64,000 nt of DNA from Candidatus Rifleibacteriota bacterium (GCA_015233155.1 JADFYG010000029.1:1-64000); one strand, 5' to 3'; numbered from the stretch's first letter, positions 8,758 to 18,094 are shown. Notes: generated by a model from the sequence alone, not told the origin. Numbers and translations: made by a program.

Positions 8758-10356
8758 CTAGTGAAGCTGTCCGCGTTCACGTGTTATTCGGGCAAAATTC
8801 AGGCCGATCAGAAAGATCGTCACTACTCCGATCGCATTTACACCAATAACCGAGAAGTCTATCCAATAACCGGAGCCCATAAGCGCAATGCCTGCAAGCA
8901 GGAGCGACGAAGCCATACCGTCGCCGGCGCGAAATATGAAGGTATCGATGAAGCCCTTCCCCTGATATTTTTCTTCCCGGGCAAGCGGTGTAAAAAAAAG
9001 CTCGCGAACTGCGCGTCCGGTCGAATAGTTCAATGCATACCTAATGATACTGAATATCGCAGCAAGATTGAGGCTTGGCGAGCCCAATAAAATGAGCGAA
9101 GCGATGATTTGCGTTCCCGGCATCAGAGCCAGTCCAACCCATGGAGAACCGGTTCTCATGACATAGGACGTGACAAAGAATTGCATAAATAACGAGAGTC
9201 CGTTGATGCCGTTATATAAGTGCGCCCAATAAATGGTTCTCTGCTCGCGGGAAGTGATTTCGTGTTCCATGAGCACATTGACCTGATATGAAAAAAGTGA
9301 ACTACCGAAAGTATAAAGAAATGTTTCCAAGGCCATCAGTCCCAGATATGGTGACGCTATGGTCCGCCACACACCTTCGAGCACACCTTTACGCACCGGA
9401 GTTAACGCATTGTTTTGTGCGACAGAACCGTCCCGAGATTGTTTATCCTTCAATAATTTATTTTCCCGAAGACCTGTTCTGGCAGTCGCTGCCCTGACTT
9501 TTGATGAACTGCGAAGTTTATACCATCGCGATTTCCTTGCATTGTTTTTCTGCACCCTGAATTTAGCTGCTTCCGGTGAACATCCCGTGGATACTTCGAA
9601 AACAACCTTGTCGGCTGCCCCGGCACCTGTCGATGTGATCTCTTTCCCGCAAATGCTTAGTCGATCGATCTCTCTCATACACCACAGTACCGGTTCCAGT
9701 AGAAAGACGGTAACAATAAACATCTGAGCGGTTCCGAGAGTTTTTACCAGGATCGCTGTAATACCGCCTCCGGCGAGCCCCCCGATAAGCCCGCCATACC
9801 CGATACGGCTATAAAATCGTGAACCCTGCTCGGTGGAGAAAACATCGTTCATGAAGGACCAAAACATGCTTGGTAAAAAAAGACCAAAGATATTTACCCA
9901 AACGAAATACCCTGTGATAGCAGCGATTCGACTGAAGGCCAGCGGACCGCCATTGATAGCGGGCCCGGCGAGGTCGCGAAATACCAGCCAAAAAAACACG
10001 AGACAGACAATACTTCCGCGAATTAACCAGGGGATGAAAACATCACGGCGATAACGACCGACAAACCAACTATAGAAACCGTTAGCAATGATCAGAGAAA
10101 ACATCGACAGTACATTCAGTGCCGGCACCTTGTGCGCACCCAGCTCGATAGCAAGGCTTTCACGGATCGGTTTAAGTACGTAGTAGGCCATGATAATGAA
10201 GAAAAAACCGACGGCAGCCAGAAACGCCATTCTAGCCTCATTGGCTGATGGTTGCTGGTTATCCTTGGAGAACGCCGTTACAGCGTTATTTGTGCCGGCC
10301 ACACCGTCTGAATCACTTCGCATATACGGTTTTTGCTTGCATTTTACGTCCACCAT
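8758..10356 (-). CDS. ATP/ADP translocase-like transporter (COG3202/Npt family)
   Basis: 532-residue membrane protein with about 11-12 hydrophobic helices. The first helix ends in MAYYVLKPIRESLAIELGA, the hallmark of the nucleotide-translocase-related family found in chlamydiae, rickettsiae and many free-living phyla. A hydrophilic, Lys/Arg-rich loop of roughly 90 residues (about 225-315) interrupts the protein halfway, between two six-helix halves. In free-living bacteria these homologues are of unknown substrate. Start at 10356 has GAGGG 5 bases upstream; ATG 10323 is an alternative. Confidence 0.8.
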   Translation of the reverse strand: MVDVKCKQKPYMRSDSDGVAGTNNAVTAFSKDNQQPSANEARMAFLAAVGFFFIIMAYYVLKPIRESLAIELGAHKVPALNVLSMFSLIIANGFYSWFVGRYRRDVFIPWLIRGSIVCLVFFWLVFRDLAGPAINGGPLAFSRIAAITGYFVWVNIFGLFLPSMFWSFMNDVFSTEQGSRFYSRIGYGGLIGGLAGGGITAILVKTLGTAQMFIVTVFLLEPVLWCMREIDRLSICGKEITSTGAGAADKVVFEVSTGCSPEAAKFRVQKNNARKSRWYKLRSSSKVRAATARTGLRENKLLKDKQSRDGSVAQNNALTPVRKGVLEGVWRTIASPYLGLMALETFLYTFGSSLFSYQVNVLMEHEITSREQRTIYWAHLYNGINGLSLFMQFFVTSYVMRTGSPWVGLALMPGTQIIASLILLGSPSLNLAAIFSIIRYALNYSTGRAVRELFFTPLAREEKYQGKGFIDTFIFRAGDGMASSLLLAGIALMGSGYWIDFSVIGVNAIGVVTIFLIGLNFARITRERGQLH

Positions 10357-10409
10357 TATCCCTCAGGAGGGGGCATCTCATCATATCGGGCGACAAAACG
10401 CAAGAAAAT

Positions 10410-10588
10410 TCCGCAGCCTCCAGGGCAAACGCACTAAAAATAAGGAATTGGCCTATAGCGCAGCTCATAATGAGGGAACTATGAGTAAGGTAGGGCGTGA
10501 CCGCCGGGCACGCCGAAGCGCGAAGCGGCGCGCCCAGCGGTCGCGCCCTACCACAGAACTTTTAATGCGTTTGCCCTGCCGCAGCCTC
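10410..10588. repeat. 10-bp direct repeats flanking MITE copy B
   Basis: CCGCAGCCTC at 10410-10419 and again at 10579-10588, immediately abutting the two ends of the element. Identical copies at both borders point to a 10-bp staggered insertion. Confidence 0.8.
10420..10578. mobile_element. MITE-like element, copy B, with 10-bp target duplication
   Basis: Terminal inverted repeats CAGGGCAAACGCAYTAAAA begin at 10420 and end at 10578 (18 of 19 positions match). Inside lies a large imperfect hairpin, GGTAGGGCGTGACCGCCGGG ... GCCCAGCGGTCGCGCCCTACC. The sequence CCGCAGCCTC stands directly on both sides (10410-10419 and 10579-10588), the mark of a transposition event. No coding capacity; any transposase must act in trans. 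Confidence 0.85.
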
Positions 10589-10695
10589 AGCTCAATTGAG
10601 CTGAGATTTTACAGTTCCAATCATTTCGCACTCAATTACCTGTGTTTGGATCATACCAGAAACATTACGGAGTAATACCACTCACAAAAAGCAGG

Positions 10696-10741
10696 TGCAT
10701 AATCGATGTATAGGGGTGATCCGGTGAATCGCCCAGGGAGT
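10696..10741. repeat. Palindromic repeat family 3, copy 1
   Basis: TGCATAATCGA, then AGGGGTGATCCGGTGAATC and GCCCAGGGAGT. It matches 58006-58052 at most positions and can fold as GGGTGAT/ATCGCCC. Confidence 0.65.
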
Positions 10742-10782
10742 GCGCGAATATTGAGGGATTAGTATAATCAGAGGGCGCGCAC

Positions 10783-10819
10783 AAAGAAAAACGCGGCCCC
10801 CGGATAGCCGGGAGCCGCG
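10783..10819 (-). terminator. Intrinsic terminator of the 10843-11358 gene
   Basis: On the minus strand CGCGGC-T-CCCGG, loop CTAT, CCGGG-G-GCCGCG (10819-10792) is followed at once by TTTTTCTTT. It stands about 25 bases after the stop codon of the upstream gene. Confidence 0.85.
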
Positions 10820-10842
10820 CACAGAGATCTATTCCGATTGAA

Positions 10843-11358
10843 CTACTTTGGCATAGCAGGATCTAACGGGGGAAGAGGATCCATTGCCTGGCCAGGGGCC
10901 GGAGCTGGATCTGGAGAAACGGATGGGGCGCCACCATGACTGGGAGCCGGTGCCGGTGCTGGTGCTGGTGCTGGAGCCGGAGCTGGGGCGCCACCACCGC
11001 TGGGTTTATGATTGCGATGAACTCTCATCCAGTGACCTTCGGTGTGGTGCTTGTTGCCCTTACTGTAGTGACCCTTCACCCACACATACTTTGGCTTCTT
11101 GCCGGAAACTGCCGACCCGACCTTCACGCCTGAATCCATGACCTTGTTGGTAACGGCACAGCCGGCATTTACTACACCACGCCGAACCTTCTTGCACACT
11201 CTCTTAACCTTGCGCTTGATCTTACGATCAACACGTGTGAAAAAACCGACTTTCTTGTGATGCGTTCCCTTTGCTTCGGCTTTCTGGACTTCTCCGCCGA
11301 AGAAGACGCCCATGGCCAGAACGGCAACTGCAACATTCTTAAGATTCACTTTAAACAT
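10843..11358 (-). CDS. Secreted Lys/Arg-rich protein with Ala-Pro repeat tail
   Basis: About 171 residues, no known family recognised. It has an N-terminal signal peptide (FKVNLKNVAVAVLAMG ... KAEA, cleavage before KG), then a strongly basic segment (DRKIKRKVKRVCKKVRRG). Next come two Cys (VCKK, NAGCAV), a WVKGHYSKGNKHHTEGHW segment, and a C-terminal (AP)n tail rich in Pro. ATG 11358 is preferred because GGGAG lies about 9 bases upstream; an ATG 15 bases earlier overlaps that site. It is a paralogue of the next gene (11558-12028). The role is unknown; the charge suggests binding to nucleic acid, polyphosphate or an anionic surface polymer. Confidence 0.75.
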   Translation of the reverse strand: MFKVNLKNVAVAVLAMGVFFGGEVQKAEAKGTHHKKVGFFTRVDRKIKRKVKRVCKKVRRGVVNAGCAVTNKVMDSGVKVGSAVSGKKPKYVWVKGHYSKGNKHHTEGHWMRVHRNHKPSGGGAPAPAPAPAPAPAPAPSHGGAPSVSPDPAPAPGQAMDPLPPLDPAMPK

Positions 11359-11510
11359 ATTTTTTTCTCCCATCGTTTTTTTAAGATTGAGTGACCTTAT
11401 GTTAAGAAGTATACAAAAAAAAAAACGAACCCGGAACCGTACAATGAACTTTTTTTATTTTTATTTTTAGAAGACAGAAAGGAAGTGCATCCTGCCGGGC
11501 GCACACAATA

Positions 11511-11534
11511 AAAAACCCCGCCGATCAGGCGGGG
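11511..11534 (-). terminator. Intrinsic terminator of the 11558-12028 gene
   Basis: Minus strand CCCCGCC, loop TGATC, GGCGGGG (11534-11516), followed by TTTTTTATT. Shows that the two basic-protein genes are separate transcription units. Confidence 0.9.
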
Positions 11535-11557
11535 TTCTATATTTAGACTAACTTTTT

Positions 11558-12028
11558 TTACAACTGGCCCAATCCGGGGGCTGGCTGATCAACGCCGGCT
11601 GGAGGAGCAATCGGGGCTGGAGCGGCAGTCGGATCACCGGCTGGAGCAGCGGTTGGGGCTGGAGCCGGAGCGGCGCCACCTGCCTTGTGATGCTTAACGC
11701 GGCGGAAATGGCCTTCGGTGTGTTTCTTGTTGCCGGTAGCATAGTGACCTTTTACCCAGGTGGACTTATTCTTTTTACCGGTGATTGTGGATTTTGCTTT
11801 CATGGCGGAATCCATTACTCCATTTTCAACGGAGCATCCGGCATTAACGACTGCCCGGCGTGTTTTCTTGACCACGCGCTTGCAGTCACGTTTTACATGT
11901 CTCTGAATCCGGGTGAAGACGCCGACCTTCTTTTTTCCCTTGGCTTCAGCCTTGGTTACAACGGCAGGCATAAGCAGTCCGGCGGCGATCATAACACCAA
12001 GAGCTATTTTGCTGACAGTGCGTATCAT
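11558..12028 (-). CDS. Secreted Lys/Arg-rich protein, paralogue of the downstream gene
   Basis: About 156 residues. The order of parts is the same as in the 10843-11358 gene: signal peptide ending KAEA, basic stretch (RIQRHVKRDCKRVVKKTRR), NAGCSVENGVMDS, WVKGHYATGNKKHTEGHF, and an Ala/Pro-rich tail. ATG 12028 has a near-perfect AGGAGG 5 bases upstream; the longer frame starting at 12046 is less likely. The central block (about 75 residues) is well conserved between the two, the tails are not. Unknown function. Confidence 0.77.
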   Translation of the reverse strand: MIRTVSKIALGVMIAAGLLMPAVVTKAEAKGKKKVGVFTRIQRHVKRDCKRVVKKTRRAVVNAGCSVENGVMDSAMKAKSTITGKKNKSTWVKGHYATGNKKHTEGHFRRVKHHKAGGAAPAPAPTAAPAGDPTAAPAPIAPPAGVDQPAPGLGQL

Positions 12029-12178
12029 AATATCCTCCTGATTCATATGTTTGATTCATTCAAATCGACGATGAAAAAATTATACCGTACAAAGGGGGGG
12101 TCTGGTGAGTTTTTTCATATTTATTTTAACTTTTCTTAAAACCCGGGTAATTTCTCCCAAAATCGCTATGACAATGAA

Positions 12179-12730
12179 TCAGTTTCGCGAGAGAATCCAG
12201 TCTACAGCGCTTTCCAGCGTTGAAGCCAGATGATATCTCCCGGGTTCAATTTCTTCCTCAGGTTTTCGCCCGATAAGTATCGGAAAAACTCCGGCAGCGA
12301 GTCCCATTCGAACGTCACTCTTCCGATCTCCGATCACAAAAGATCGTGCGGGATCAATATCAAGATCTGCGATTGCACGCAACACAAGTCCTGAGGCAGG
12401 CTTCCGACAATCGCATTCTGATTTCCCCCATCTAGGAAAATCAGGATGATGAGGACAAACATAGATTCGATCAAATCCGGCTCCAACTGTACCAAGTTCA
12501 GTCTGGAGCTTGGAATGAATCTCGCAAAGGCTTTGAGGCAAGATTAATCCACGGGCAATCCCCGACTGGTTGGTGACAAGAATAAGAAGATATCCGGCAT
12601 TCCTGAGCCTCAATAAGTTTTCTCCGACCCCCGGAAAAAGGCAGAAATCCTCTGGGCGACTGATATACCCCGGATCAGGATTGAGAGTTCCGTCGCGATC
12701 CAGGAATATGGCGCGCGGTCGAGTGGTCAC
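12179..12730 (-). CDS. gmhB: D-glycero-D-manno-heptose 1,7-bisphosphate phosphatase
   Basis: HAD-superfamily phosphatase of 183 residues. It shows the nucleophile motif FLDRDGTLN, VTNQSGIARG, the zinc-binding loop CPHHPDFP ... CDCRKP, and the Mg site IGDRKSDVRMG. GmhB removes the 7-phosphate in the ADP-heptose pathway for LPS core. The start overlaps the stop of the glycosyltransferase gene by 4 bases (ATGA), matching a heptose-related role. Histidinol-phosphatase activity of the same family is the alternative. Confidence 0.88.
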   Translation of the reverse strand: MTTRPRAIFLDRDGTLNPDPGYISRPEDFCLFPGVGENLLRLRNAGYLLILVTNQSGIARGLILPQSLCEIHSKLQTELGTVGAGFDRIYVCPHHPDFPRWGKSECDCRKPASGLVLRAIADLDIDPARSFVIGDRKSDVRMGLAAGVFPILIGRKPEEEIEPGRYHLASTLESAVDWILSRN

Positions 12731-13740
12731 GGGCGCCCTTCAAAGAACGCCGGATAAGCCTGACGCATTCCGGAGAATACCCATTCAGGCGTCATATCGC
12801 GCATACATCTGCCATCAGGGCAGACTTCGCGATGGCATTGCAAACACTCAAGCGTCGAATGATACAGTATGAGGTGACCTTCGCCAGTCGGAGCGACAGC
12901 ACGCCGCGTAGTCGGTCCAAACAGCGCAACGACAGGTTTTCCCAAAGCCCACGCAAGATTCATCGGGCCTGTATCAGCCGTAATAAAGAGATCAACGCGA
13001 TCGATGAGGGCTATGCATTCAAGCAGAGAGAGAGGAGGGTGCCCGAAAGCGGCTGCCGGACCAAGTTCATCTATTATTCGAGAAGCTGCCGCCACTTCGC
13101 CAGGCCCGTGAAAAATTACTGAGCGGCCCCCCGTAGCTCGGTTCCAGTGTTGTGCGACCTCAATAAAGTATTCTGTCGGCCATGCTTTCGCCGGATATGT
13201 CGAATGCGGATTCATGCCAAGCAACGGGCGAAAAGGGGCGCCGACAGCATCAAGTATCGCCGATGCACGTCCATGCTCGGTTTTCCCGTATTCAAGACGT
13301 GGCGGATGGAGTTCCCCGCCCATGCCGAAAGCCTCGATAAAATCACCGAAAAGCCGCATCAGATGGATATTTGCGTCTGGGGGAGCAAACGTATGATTAT
13401 AAGCATGACGACGAACCCGGTAATCAAAACCCGCGCGGAATGGAATGCCTGAAAGCAGAGTGATTAGTGCTGTTCGAGGGTTGCCATAAAAATCGAGAAG
13501 TCGGTCGAACCTTATATGTCTGATACGCCTGATTAAGCGGAGTGTTTCAATAAAACCCGCGCGAGGAGCAATTTCGAATGGCTCAATGCAAAGACGCTCC
13601 GGAATAATTTCACCGAAAGGTTTCTGACAGATCAAGCCGATCGGGTCGTCGGGAAATCGAGTGCGTAGCGCTTCGAGTGCCGGCAACAGGTGGACGATAT
13701 CGCCCATCCCTTTCAGTCGCATTGTCAGAATTCCAGCCAT
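12727..13740 (-). CDS. GT9 family glycosyltransferase (LPS heptosyltransferase-like)
   Basis: 337 residues. The N-terminal MRLKGMGDIVHLLPALEALR is the acceptor-side motif of ADP-heptose:LPS heptosyltransferases. The nucleotide-sugar domain shows GMNPHSTYPAKAWPTEYF, ITADTGPMNLAWALGKPVVALFGPT split by short turns, and a Cys-rich end (CLQCHREVCPDGRC). The neighbour gmhB makes the heptose donor precursor. The gene starts 12 bases after the cyclase gene ends, in the same direction. Confidence 0.88.
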   Translation of the reverse strand: MAGILTMRLKGMGDIVHLLPALEALRTRFPDDPIGLICQKPFGEIIPERLCIEPFEIAPRAGFIETLRLIRRIRHIRFDRLLDFYGNPRTALITLLSGIPFRAGFDYRVRRHAYNHTFAPPDANIHLMRLFGDFIEAFGMGGELHPPRLEYGKTEHGRASAILDAVGAPFRPLLGMNPHSTYPAKAWPTEYFIEVAQHWNRATGGRSVIFHGPGEVAAASRIIDELGPAAAFGHPPLSLLECIALIDRVDLFITADTGPMNLAWALGKPVVALFGPTTRRAVAPTGEGHLILYHSTLECLQCHREVCPDGRCMRDMTPEWVFSGMRQAYPAFFEGRP

Positions 13741-13752
13741 CGGCTGTTGAAT

Positions 13753-15390
13753 CTACATTCCGAGGCGGTAGTAAATCAATGGATCGTGGACATTTTTGAC
13801 CTGCACCGAAAATGGGCCATCAAACTTCCATCCGCCCGAGGTATAATCGCCTAATGCTTTATATGCTGACTCACATATAAAGATCTGGTTCGACATTGCC
13901 ACGCCCTGAAGACGTGCCGCATTGTTCACGCCGCTGCCGAAAGCCGTGAAAGAGTGATTAGGTCCTACCAAACCAATGCCAGCGGAACAAAAATTAATGC
14001 CGATGCTGACGCCGAAGTCTTGCCCCAGTGGAGATTCACAAACGTCGGCATTTTCCGGGCGATTTACGTAATCACGTGTAAAAGCTCGCAACCTGATCGC
14101 AGCCGTAAGGGCGTGCTCGACAATCTCACGCGGAGAATTACGATAAAACGGCGGCCCGAAAAGGGCCATAATGCAGTCACCAATAATCTTGTCCAGTACG
14201 CCTTTTTCATCGAAAACAGCTTCAACAGCTTCGTTCGCCCAATGATCGATGAATTTTACTATTCGCTCCGGATCTTTCAATACCTGCTCGCACAATTTAG
14301 TAAAACCACCGATGTCAGCGAACAAAACCGCAATATCTTTTCTGCGCGGACGAAGACTATTTTCCATATAATCGCCGTCTGAGAGCAATTCTTCGGTTAT
14401 GTCTGGTGCAAAGCTTTGTCTGAGCCAGTTTCGTTCGCGGCTGAAATCGACGAGTCTTGCCAGCAGAGACTCGACAAAAACAGATAAAATCTCGCGACTG
14501 AAAATGGAAAAACCGACGTCTTCCGGGGGGCGAATAACGAGCTTTCCGACGGTCCGACCGGTCGTTTTGTCAGCAAGTCGTATCGAGTCCGCAGTTACAT
14601 CAATGGGAATGATGCGCTCGATGTCACGGTTTTCAGGAAGTAAAATATCCTTGCCAATTTCATGCAGCAACGCGTCAAGTTGCGGCATTGGCCGGTCCTG
14701 CGAATCGTATATTTTTTCAAAATCCCGGTAGATGTGATACCGCATCAATGGCTGATTTTCGAACTCTTCTTCGAGATAGATGAGACAAAGATCCTGAATG
14801 GGAACGGATCTGCCGAGTGCCTTAACAGCCCTATCGATAGCCTTTCTGAGTATCTTGTCGGAAAGCCCCCGCTGCACTTCGACAATAACTTCATGTTTGC
14901 GGCGATTTTCCTGAATGGAATAGAAGAAGTTATCGAGTTCTTCGGATGCCACTTTCATCAGATCAAAAACAATAACTTCATCTGGTGCGGTGTCAGTCTG
15001 AAAACCCAAGCCGAACGACCCGATATTCTCGCCCGACATGTCGAGCGGAATGACATACCAGTCGAATGCAACCGTTTTAAGATGTGTCGGCCGTGGGACT
15101 GACAGCAGCTGCGGCATTTGGAACTGAAGCATTTCCGCAGTAACACCATTCGAAAAAACCCGCATTTTCAGTTCTTCATCGAAGGTCCGGAGAAACATTA
15201 CCCTTGCCTCGATCGCATTTTGCAGGCATTGAAAAACTATATCCATGCTTGATCCAAGAGATCGATGCTCACAAGTGCAAGTTTCGAGAATGGCATCAAT
15301 GTCTTCTGCCAATTCCTGGCGACGAACCAGGTATTTCACCTGTTCGTGCAGCTCTTTGAAACATTCCCATGGATGGGTGGATACGCCCAT
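13753..15390 (-). CDS. GAF-like domain class III adenylate/guanylate cyclase
   Basis: 545 residues, soluble. The N-terminal half holds at least one GAF-like sensor region (around residues 40-180) and a second regulatory stretch to about 330. The catalytic domain begins at KDIAVLFADIGGFTKL, with the first metal Asp. The second metal Asp sits in LDKIIGDCIMALFGPP, and the NNAARLQ segment supplies the ribose/phosphate-contact Asn and Arg. It makes a cyclic nucleotide second messenger; ATP versus GTP use cannot be assigned with confidence. First gene of an operon with GT9 and gmhB. Confidence 0.85.
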   Translation of the reverse strand: MGVSTHPWECFKELHEQVKYLVRRQELAEDIDAILETCTCEHRSLGSSMDIVFQCLQNAIEARVMFLRTFDEELKMRVFSNGVTAEMLQFQMPQLLSVPRPTHLKTVAFDWYVIPLDMSGENIGSFGLGFQTDTAPDEVIVFDLMKVASEELDNFFYSIQENRRKHEVIVEVQRGLSDKILRKAIDRAVKALGRSVPIQDLCLIYLEEEFENQPLMRYHIYRDFEKIYDSQDRPMPQLDALLHEIGKDILLPENRDIERIIPIDVTADSIRLADKTTGRTVGKLVIRPPEDVGFSIFSREILSVFVESLLARLVDFSRERNWLRQSFAPDITEELLSDGDYMENSLRPRRKDIAVLFADIGGFTKLCEQVLKDPERIVKFIDHWANEAVEAVFDEKGVLDKIIGDCIMALFGPPFYRNSPREIVEHALTAAIRLRAFTRDYVNRPENADVCESPLGQDFGVSIGINFCSAGIGLVGPNHSFTAFGSGVNNAARLQGVAMSNQIFICESAYKALGDYTSGGWKFDGPFSVQVKNVHDPLIYYRLGM

Positions 15391-15642
15391 ATTTTTGAAA
15401 CATTCCCCTAAATAATATTCGATTATGTATGCAATAAGAGTGTGATTGTATCAGATACACGGCTCACATACAAGACGGTCTGTGACCTTGTCAGTCTTGC
15501 ATTTTAAAGGAAACGAGACTATACTATCGCCACTTTTTCGGGTCTGTGGAGAGAATTGCACCGAAACGAAGATTCAATACGCGAGGGGTCGCTGTTTCTT
15601 ACTGATTCCTTCCTGAACAAAAACGAGGAGGACCAAAAATAG
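15391..15642. other. Divergent intergenic region between cyclase and Trm112-like genes
   Basis: About 250 bases without an ORF; holds the promoter listed at 15497 and presumably the cyclase promoter on the other strand. Confidence 0.5.
15497..15525 (+). promoter_or_regulatory. Possible sigma-70 promoter for the Trm112-like/isomerase/asnS run
   Basis: TTGCAT (15497-15502), 17-base spacer, TATACT (15520-15525). The -10 matches 5 of 6 and the spacing is ideal, but the -35 is weak. It lies about 115 bases before the first start codon. Confidence 0.4.
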
Positions 15643-15819
15643 ATGCCGATAAAAAAAGAGCTTCTCGATATTCTCGTCTGCCCTGCCTGTCACGGTGATA
15701 TTCATTATGATGAAGCCAAAAACACATTGAATTGTGTCAAATGCCGCCGCCGGTATCCGGTGAAAGACGATATTCCTGTAATGCTCGTCGAAGAAGCGAC
15801 TGTTGCGGAGGAGGGCTGA
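15643..15819 (+). CDS. Trm112-like (YcaR/UPF0434) small zinc-ribbon protein
   Basis: 58 residues. ELLDILVCPACHGDIHY and CVKCRRRYPVKDDIPVML give the four cysteines of the Trm112 zinc ribbon and the family's C-terminal strand. GAGGAGG lies upstream, though about 11 bases from the ATG. In bacteria such proteins often sit near cell-envelope or RNA-modification genes; their own role is poorly defined. The next gene starts inside or just after it, suggesting coupling. Confidence 0.85.
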   Translation: MPIKKELLDILVCPACHGDIHYDEAKNTLNCVKCRRRYPVKDDIPVMLVEEATVAEEG

Positions 15820-15835
15820 TAGCCCTGCCAGAACA

Positions 15836-16621
15836 GTGAAACCTGTAATACACGTCAACATCAATGTTAAAACACTTCTTCCCGAAGATCTGTCATTTTT
15901 GTCACTCCAAGGATCACACCCTGAGCTGTATTTTGCCGGTGATGTCATCGACGAACTTAGCAAAGACAAGCTCGGCAACCTGATAAAGGACGTGACTGAG
16001 GCGAAGTTTTCTCCGACTATTCATGCGCCCTTTTACGATCTGAATGCGGGCGCCCAGGACCCAAGGATTCGGGCAATAACGCTTGAACGTTTTCTCTGGG
16101 CAATTGATACTGCGGCCCGACTGAAAGCCGCCCAGATCGTCATCCATCCCGGATATGGCCCCTGGATACTCACGAAGCGCTTCGACATATGGTTGGGACG
16201 TGCGAAAGAAAACCTGAACAAGATTGTGGCAAAGGCAAGCGAACTAGGCATTCGAATCGCGTTTGAAAATATTTATGATACTCATCCGAGAGATCTTGCC
16301 GCTCTCATTGAGCAATTCCCCAAAGAAACCGTCGGTGTGTGCTTTGATATTGGTCATTTCAATCTGTTTTCGGAAACTTCCATGAAAACATGGCTGGACA
16401 CCCTCGGTCCGCGCATTTTCGAGGTCCACCTGCATGACAATTCAGGCGATGATGACGATCACATTGCCCTCGGAGACGGAATCATCAAATTCGGACCACT
16501 CCTGGACTGGTTCTCAAAACCTGGTAACAGACCATATCTGACCCTGGAAATGGAGCAGAGGACTCACGTTATCAAATCTATCCATCGCGTCAACGACTGG
16601 ATGGCCGGAATAAAGGATTAA
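15836..16621 (+). CDS. Sugar phosphate isomerase/epimerase-like TIM barrel
   Basis: About 262 residues of the xylose-isomerase-like (AP endonuclease 2) barrel. The metal ligands stand in order: Glu in [11 protein letters not shown], Asp and His in VCFDIGHFN, His in VHLHDNSG, and Glu in LTLEMEQ. The start is uncertain: GTG 15836 is chosen because it fits the first strand ([10 protein letters not shown]); TTG 15803, overlapping the Trm112-like gene, is possible. It could also be an endonuclease IV-like or inosose dehydratase-like enzyme. asnS follows after 8 bases. Confidence 0.75.
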   Translation: MKPVIHVNINVKTLLPEDLSFLSLQGSHPELYFAGDVIDELSKDKLGNLIKDVTEAKFSPTIHAPFYDLNAGAQDPRIRAITLERFLWAIDTAARLKAAQIVIHPGYGPWILTKRFDIWLGRAKENLNKIVAKASELGIRIAFENIYDTHPRDLAALIEQFPKETVGVCFDIGHFNLFSETSMKTWLDTLGPRIFEVHLHDNSGDDDDHIALGDGIIKFGPLLDWFSKPGNRPYLTLEMEQRTHVIKSIHRVNDWMAGIKD

Positions 16622-16629
16622 ATGATTTT

Positions 16630-17976
16630 ATGAAACGTACATACATTGCCGATCTCAAAGACCACGTCGGACAAGAAGTCACTATCGCAGGCTGGCTCTA
16701 TAACAAGCGTTCTTCGGGGAAAGTCCGTTTCGTACTCGTTCGGGATGGAACCGGTATCTGTCAGGCGACAGCCTTCAAACCCGAACTCGACCCGGCCATT
16801 TTCGATCTCTGCGACAGCCTCGACCAGGAAACATCTATCACAGTAACCGGTGTAGTAAAAGCTTTTGAAAAAGCTCCGGGAGGCTTTGAACTCGGTCTCA
16901 AAAACCTGGCAATCGTAGGTGTAAGCAAGGATTACCCGATCACACCAAAAGAGCACGGAGTAGCGTTTCTCATGGAGAATCGTCATCTGTGGCTGCGTTC
17001 GAGTCGTCAACATGCCATCATGCGCATTCGCCACCAGGTAATCAGGGCTGTGCGTGATTTCTTCGATGACCAGGGCTTCACCCTTATCGATTCGCCGATT
17101 CTGACCGCGAATGCGTGTGAAGGTACATCTACGCTGTTTGAAACCGAGTATTTCGGCGAAAAGGCGTATCTGAGCCAAAGTGGCCAGCTTTACAACGAGG
17201 CTGCGGCAATGGCTTTCGGAAAAGTATACTGTTTCGGCCCGACTTTCCGGGCTGAGAAAAGCAAAACACGCCGTCACCTGACCGAGTTCTGGATGGTCGA
17301 ACCCGAGGTTGCATTCATGGATCTTGAAGAAGACATGGATCTCGCGGAAGCGTTCATTGAATTCGTCGTTCAGCGCGTGTTGTCCCGATGCGCTCCCGAG
17401 CTCAAGGTGATCGAGCGCGACGTCACAAAACTGGCGAACGTAAAGCGGCCATTCCCGAGACTTCGGTATAGCGATGCGATGACTTTTTTGGCCGAAAAAA
17501 AGGCGGAATTCGCCAAATCCGATGATGAAGAGCTTAGAAAACTGTCGGCGGATATTTTGAAAAACGGACCGGGCGATGATCTTGGTGCTGCTGATGAAAC
17601 GGCAATCGGCATGTCACATGATCGCCCTGTGATGGTCCACCGGTATCCGGCAGCGGTTAAAGCTTTCTACATGAAAAATGACCCTGCTGACCCGAACTTT
17701 GCCCTCTGCGTTGATGTCATAGCCCCCGAGGGCGTCGGCGAGATAATTGGCGGCGGTCAACGTGAAGAAGACCTGTCGGTCCTTGAAGGTAAGATTGCCC
17801 AACATGGCCTTTCGGGCGATGCATTCAAATGGTATAACGATTTGCGCCGATACGGGAGTGTTCCACACTCCGGTTTCGGTATGGGCATAGAACGCATGGT
17901 AGGCTGGGTGACCGGCGCACATCATGTACGCGAAACGATTCCATTCCCTCGAATGATGGAAAAAATCTGGCCCTGA
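16630..17976 (+). CDS. asnS: Asparaginyl-tRNA synthetase
   Basis: 448 residues, class II aminoacyl-tRNA synthetase. The N-terminal OB-fold ([15 protein letters not shown]) binds the anticodon. Motif 2 lies around [20 protein letters not shown], and motif 3 reads [12 protein letters not shown]. The sequence [10 protein letters not shown] belongs to the Asx branch. The length and absence of the bacterial AspRS insertion domain favour AsnRS over AspRS. Confidence 0.93.
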   Translation: MKRTYIADLKDHVGQEVTIAGWLYNKRSSGKVRFVLVRDGTGICQATAFKPELDPAIFDLCDSLDQETSITVTGVVKAFEKAPGGFELGLKNLAIVGVSKDYPITPKEHGVAFLMENRHLWLRSSRQHAIMRIRHQVIRAVRDFFDDQGFTLIDSPILTANACEGTSTLFETEYFGEKAYLSQSGQLYNEAAAMAFGKVYCFGPTFRAEKSKTRRHLTEFWMVEPEVAFMDLEEDMDLAEAFIEFVVQRVLSRCAPELKVIERDVTKLANVKRPFPRLRYSDAMTFLAEKKAEFAKSDDEELRKLSADILKNGPGDDLGAADETAIGMSHDRPVMVHRYPAAVKAFYMKNDPADPNFALCVDVIAPEGVGEIIGGGQREEDLSVLEGKIAQHGLSGDAFKWYNDLRRYGSVPHSGFGMGIERMVGWVTGAHHVRETIPFPRMMEKIWP

Positions 17977-17999
17977 TACTCAATTTACATGAGTTAATG

Positions 18000-18028
18000 C
18001 GGGGCGCGATAATCGAAATCGCGCCCCG
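18000..18028 (+). terminator. Hairpin after asnS
   Basis: CGGGGCGCGAT, loop of 7, ATCGCGCCCCG: an 11-bp perfect stem 24 bases after the asnS stop. No clear T-run follows, so termination strength is uncertain. Confidence 0.6.
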
Positions 18029-18094
18029 TCCATATCCGGATGATCTGGTAATTCTGTGTTGCACGATATAGATAGTACAGGTAGAATGAGGCAT

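Noticed and set aside
10190..10675. 161-residue plus-strand ORF
   Set aside because: It reads antisense through the transporter start and then across the MITE; composition is Arg-rich as expected from the repeat, with no family match.
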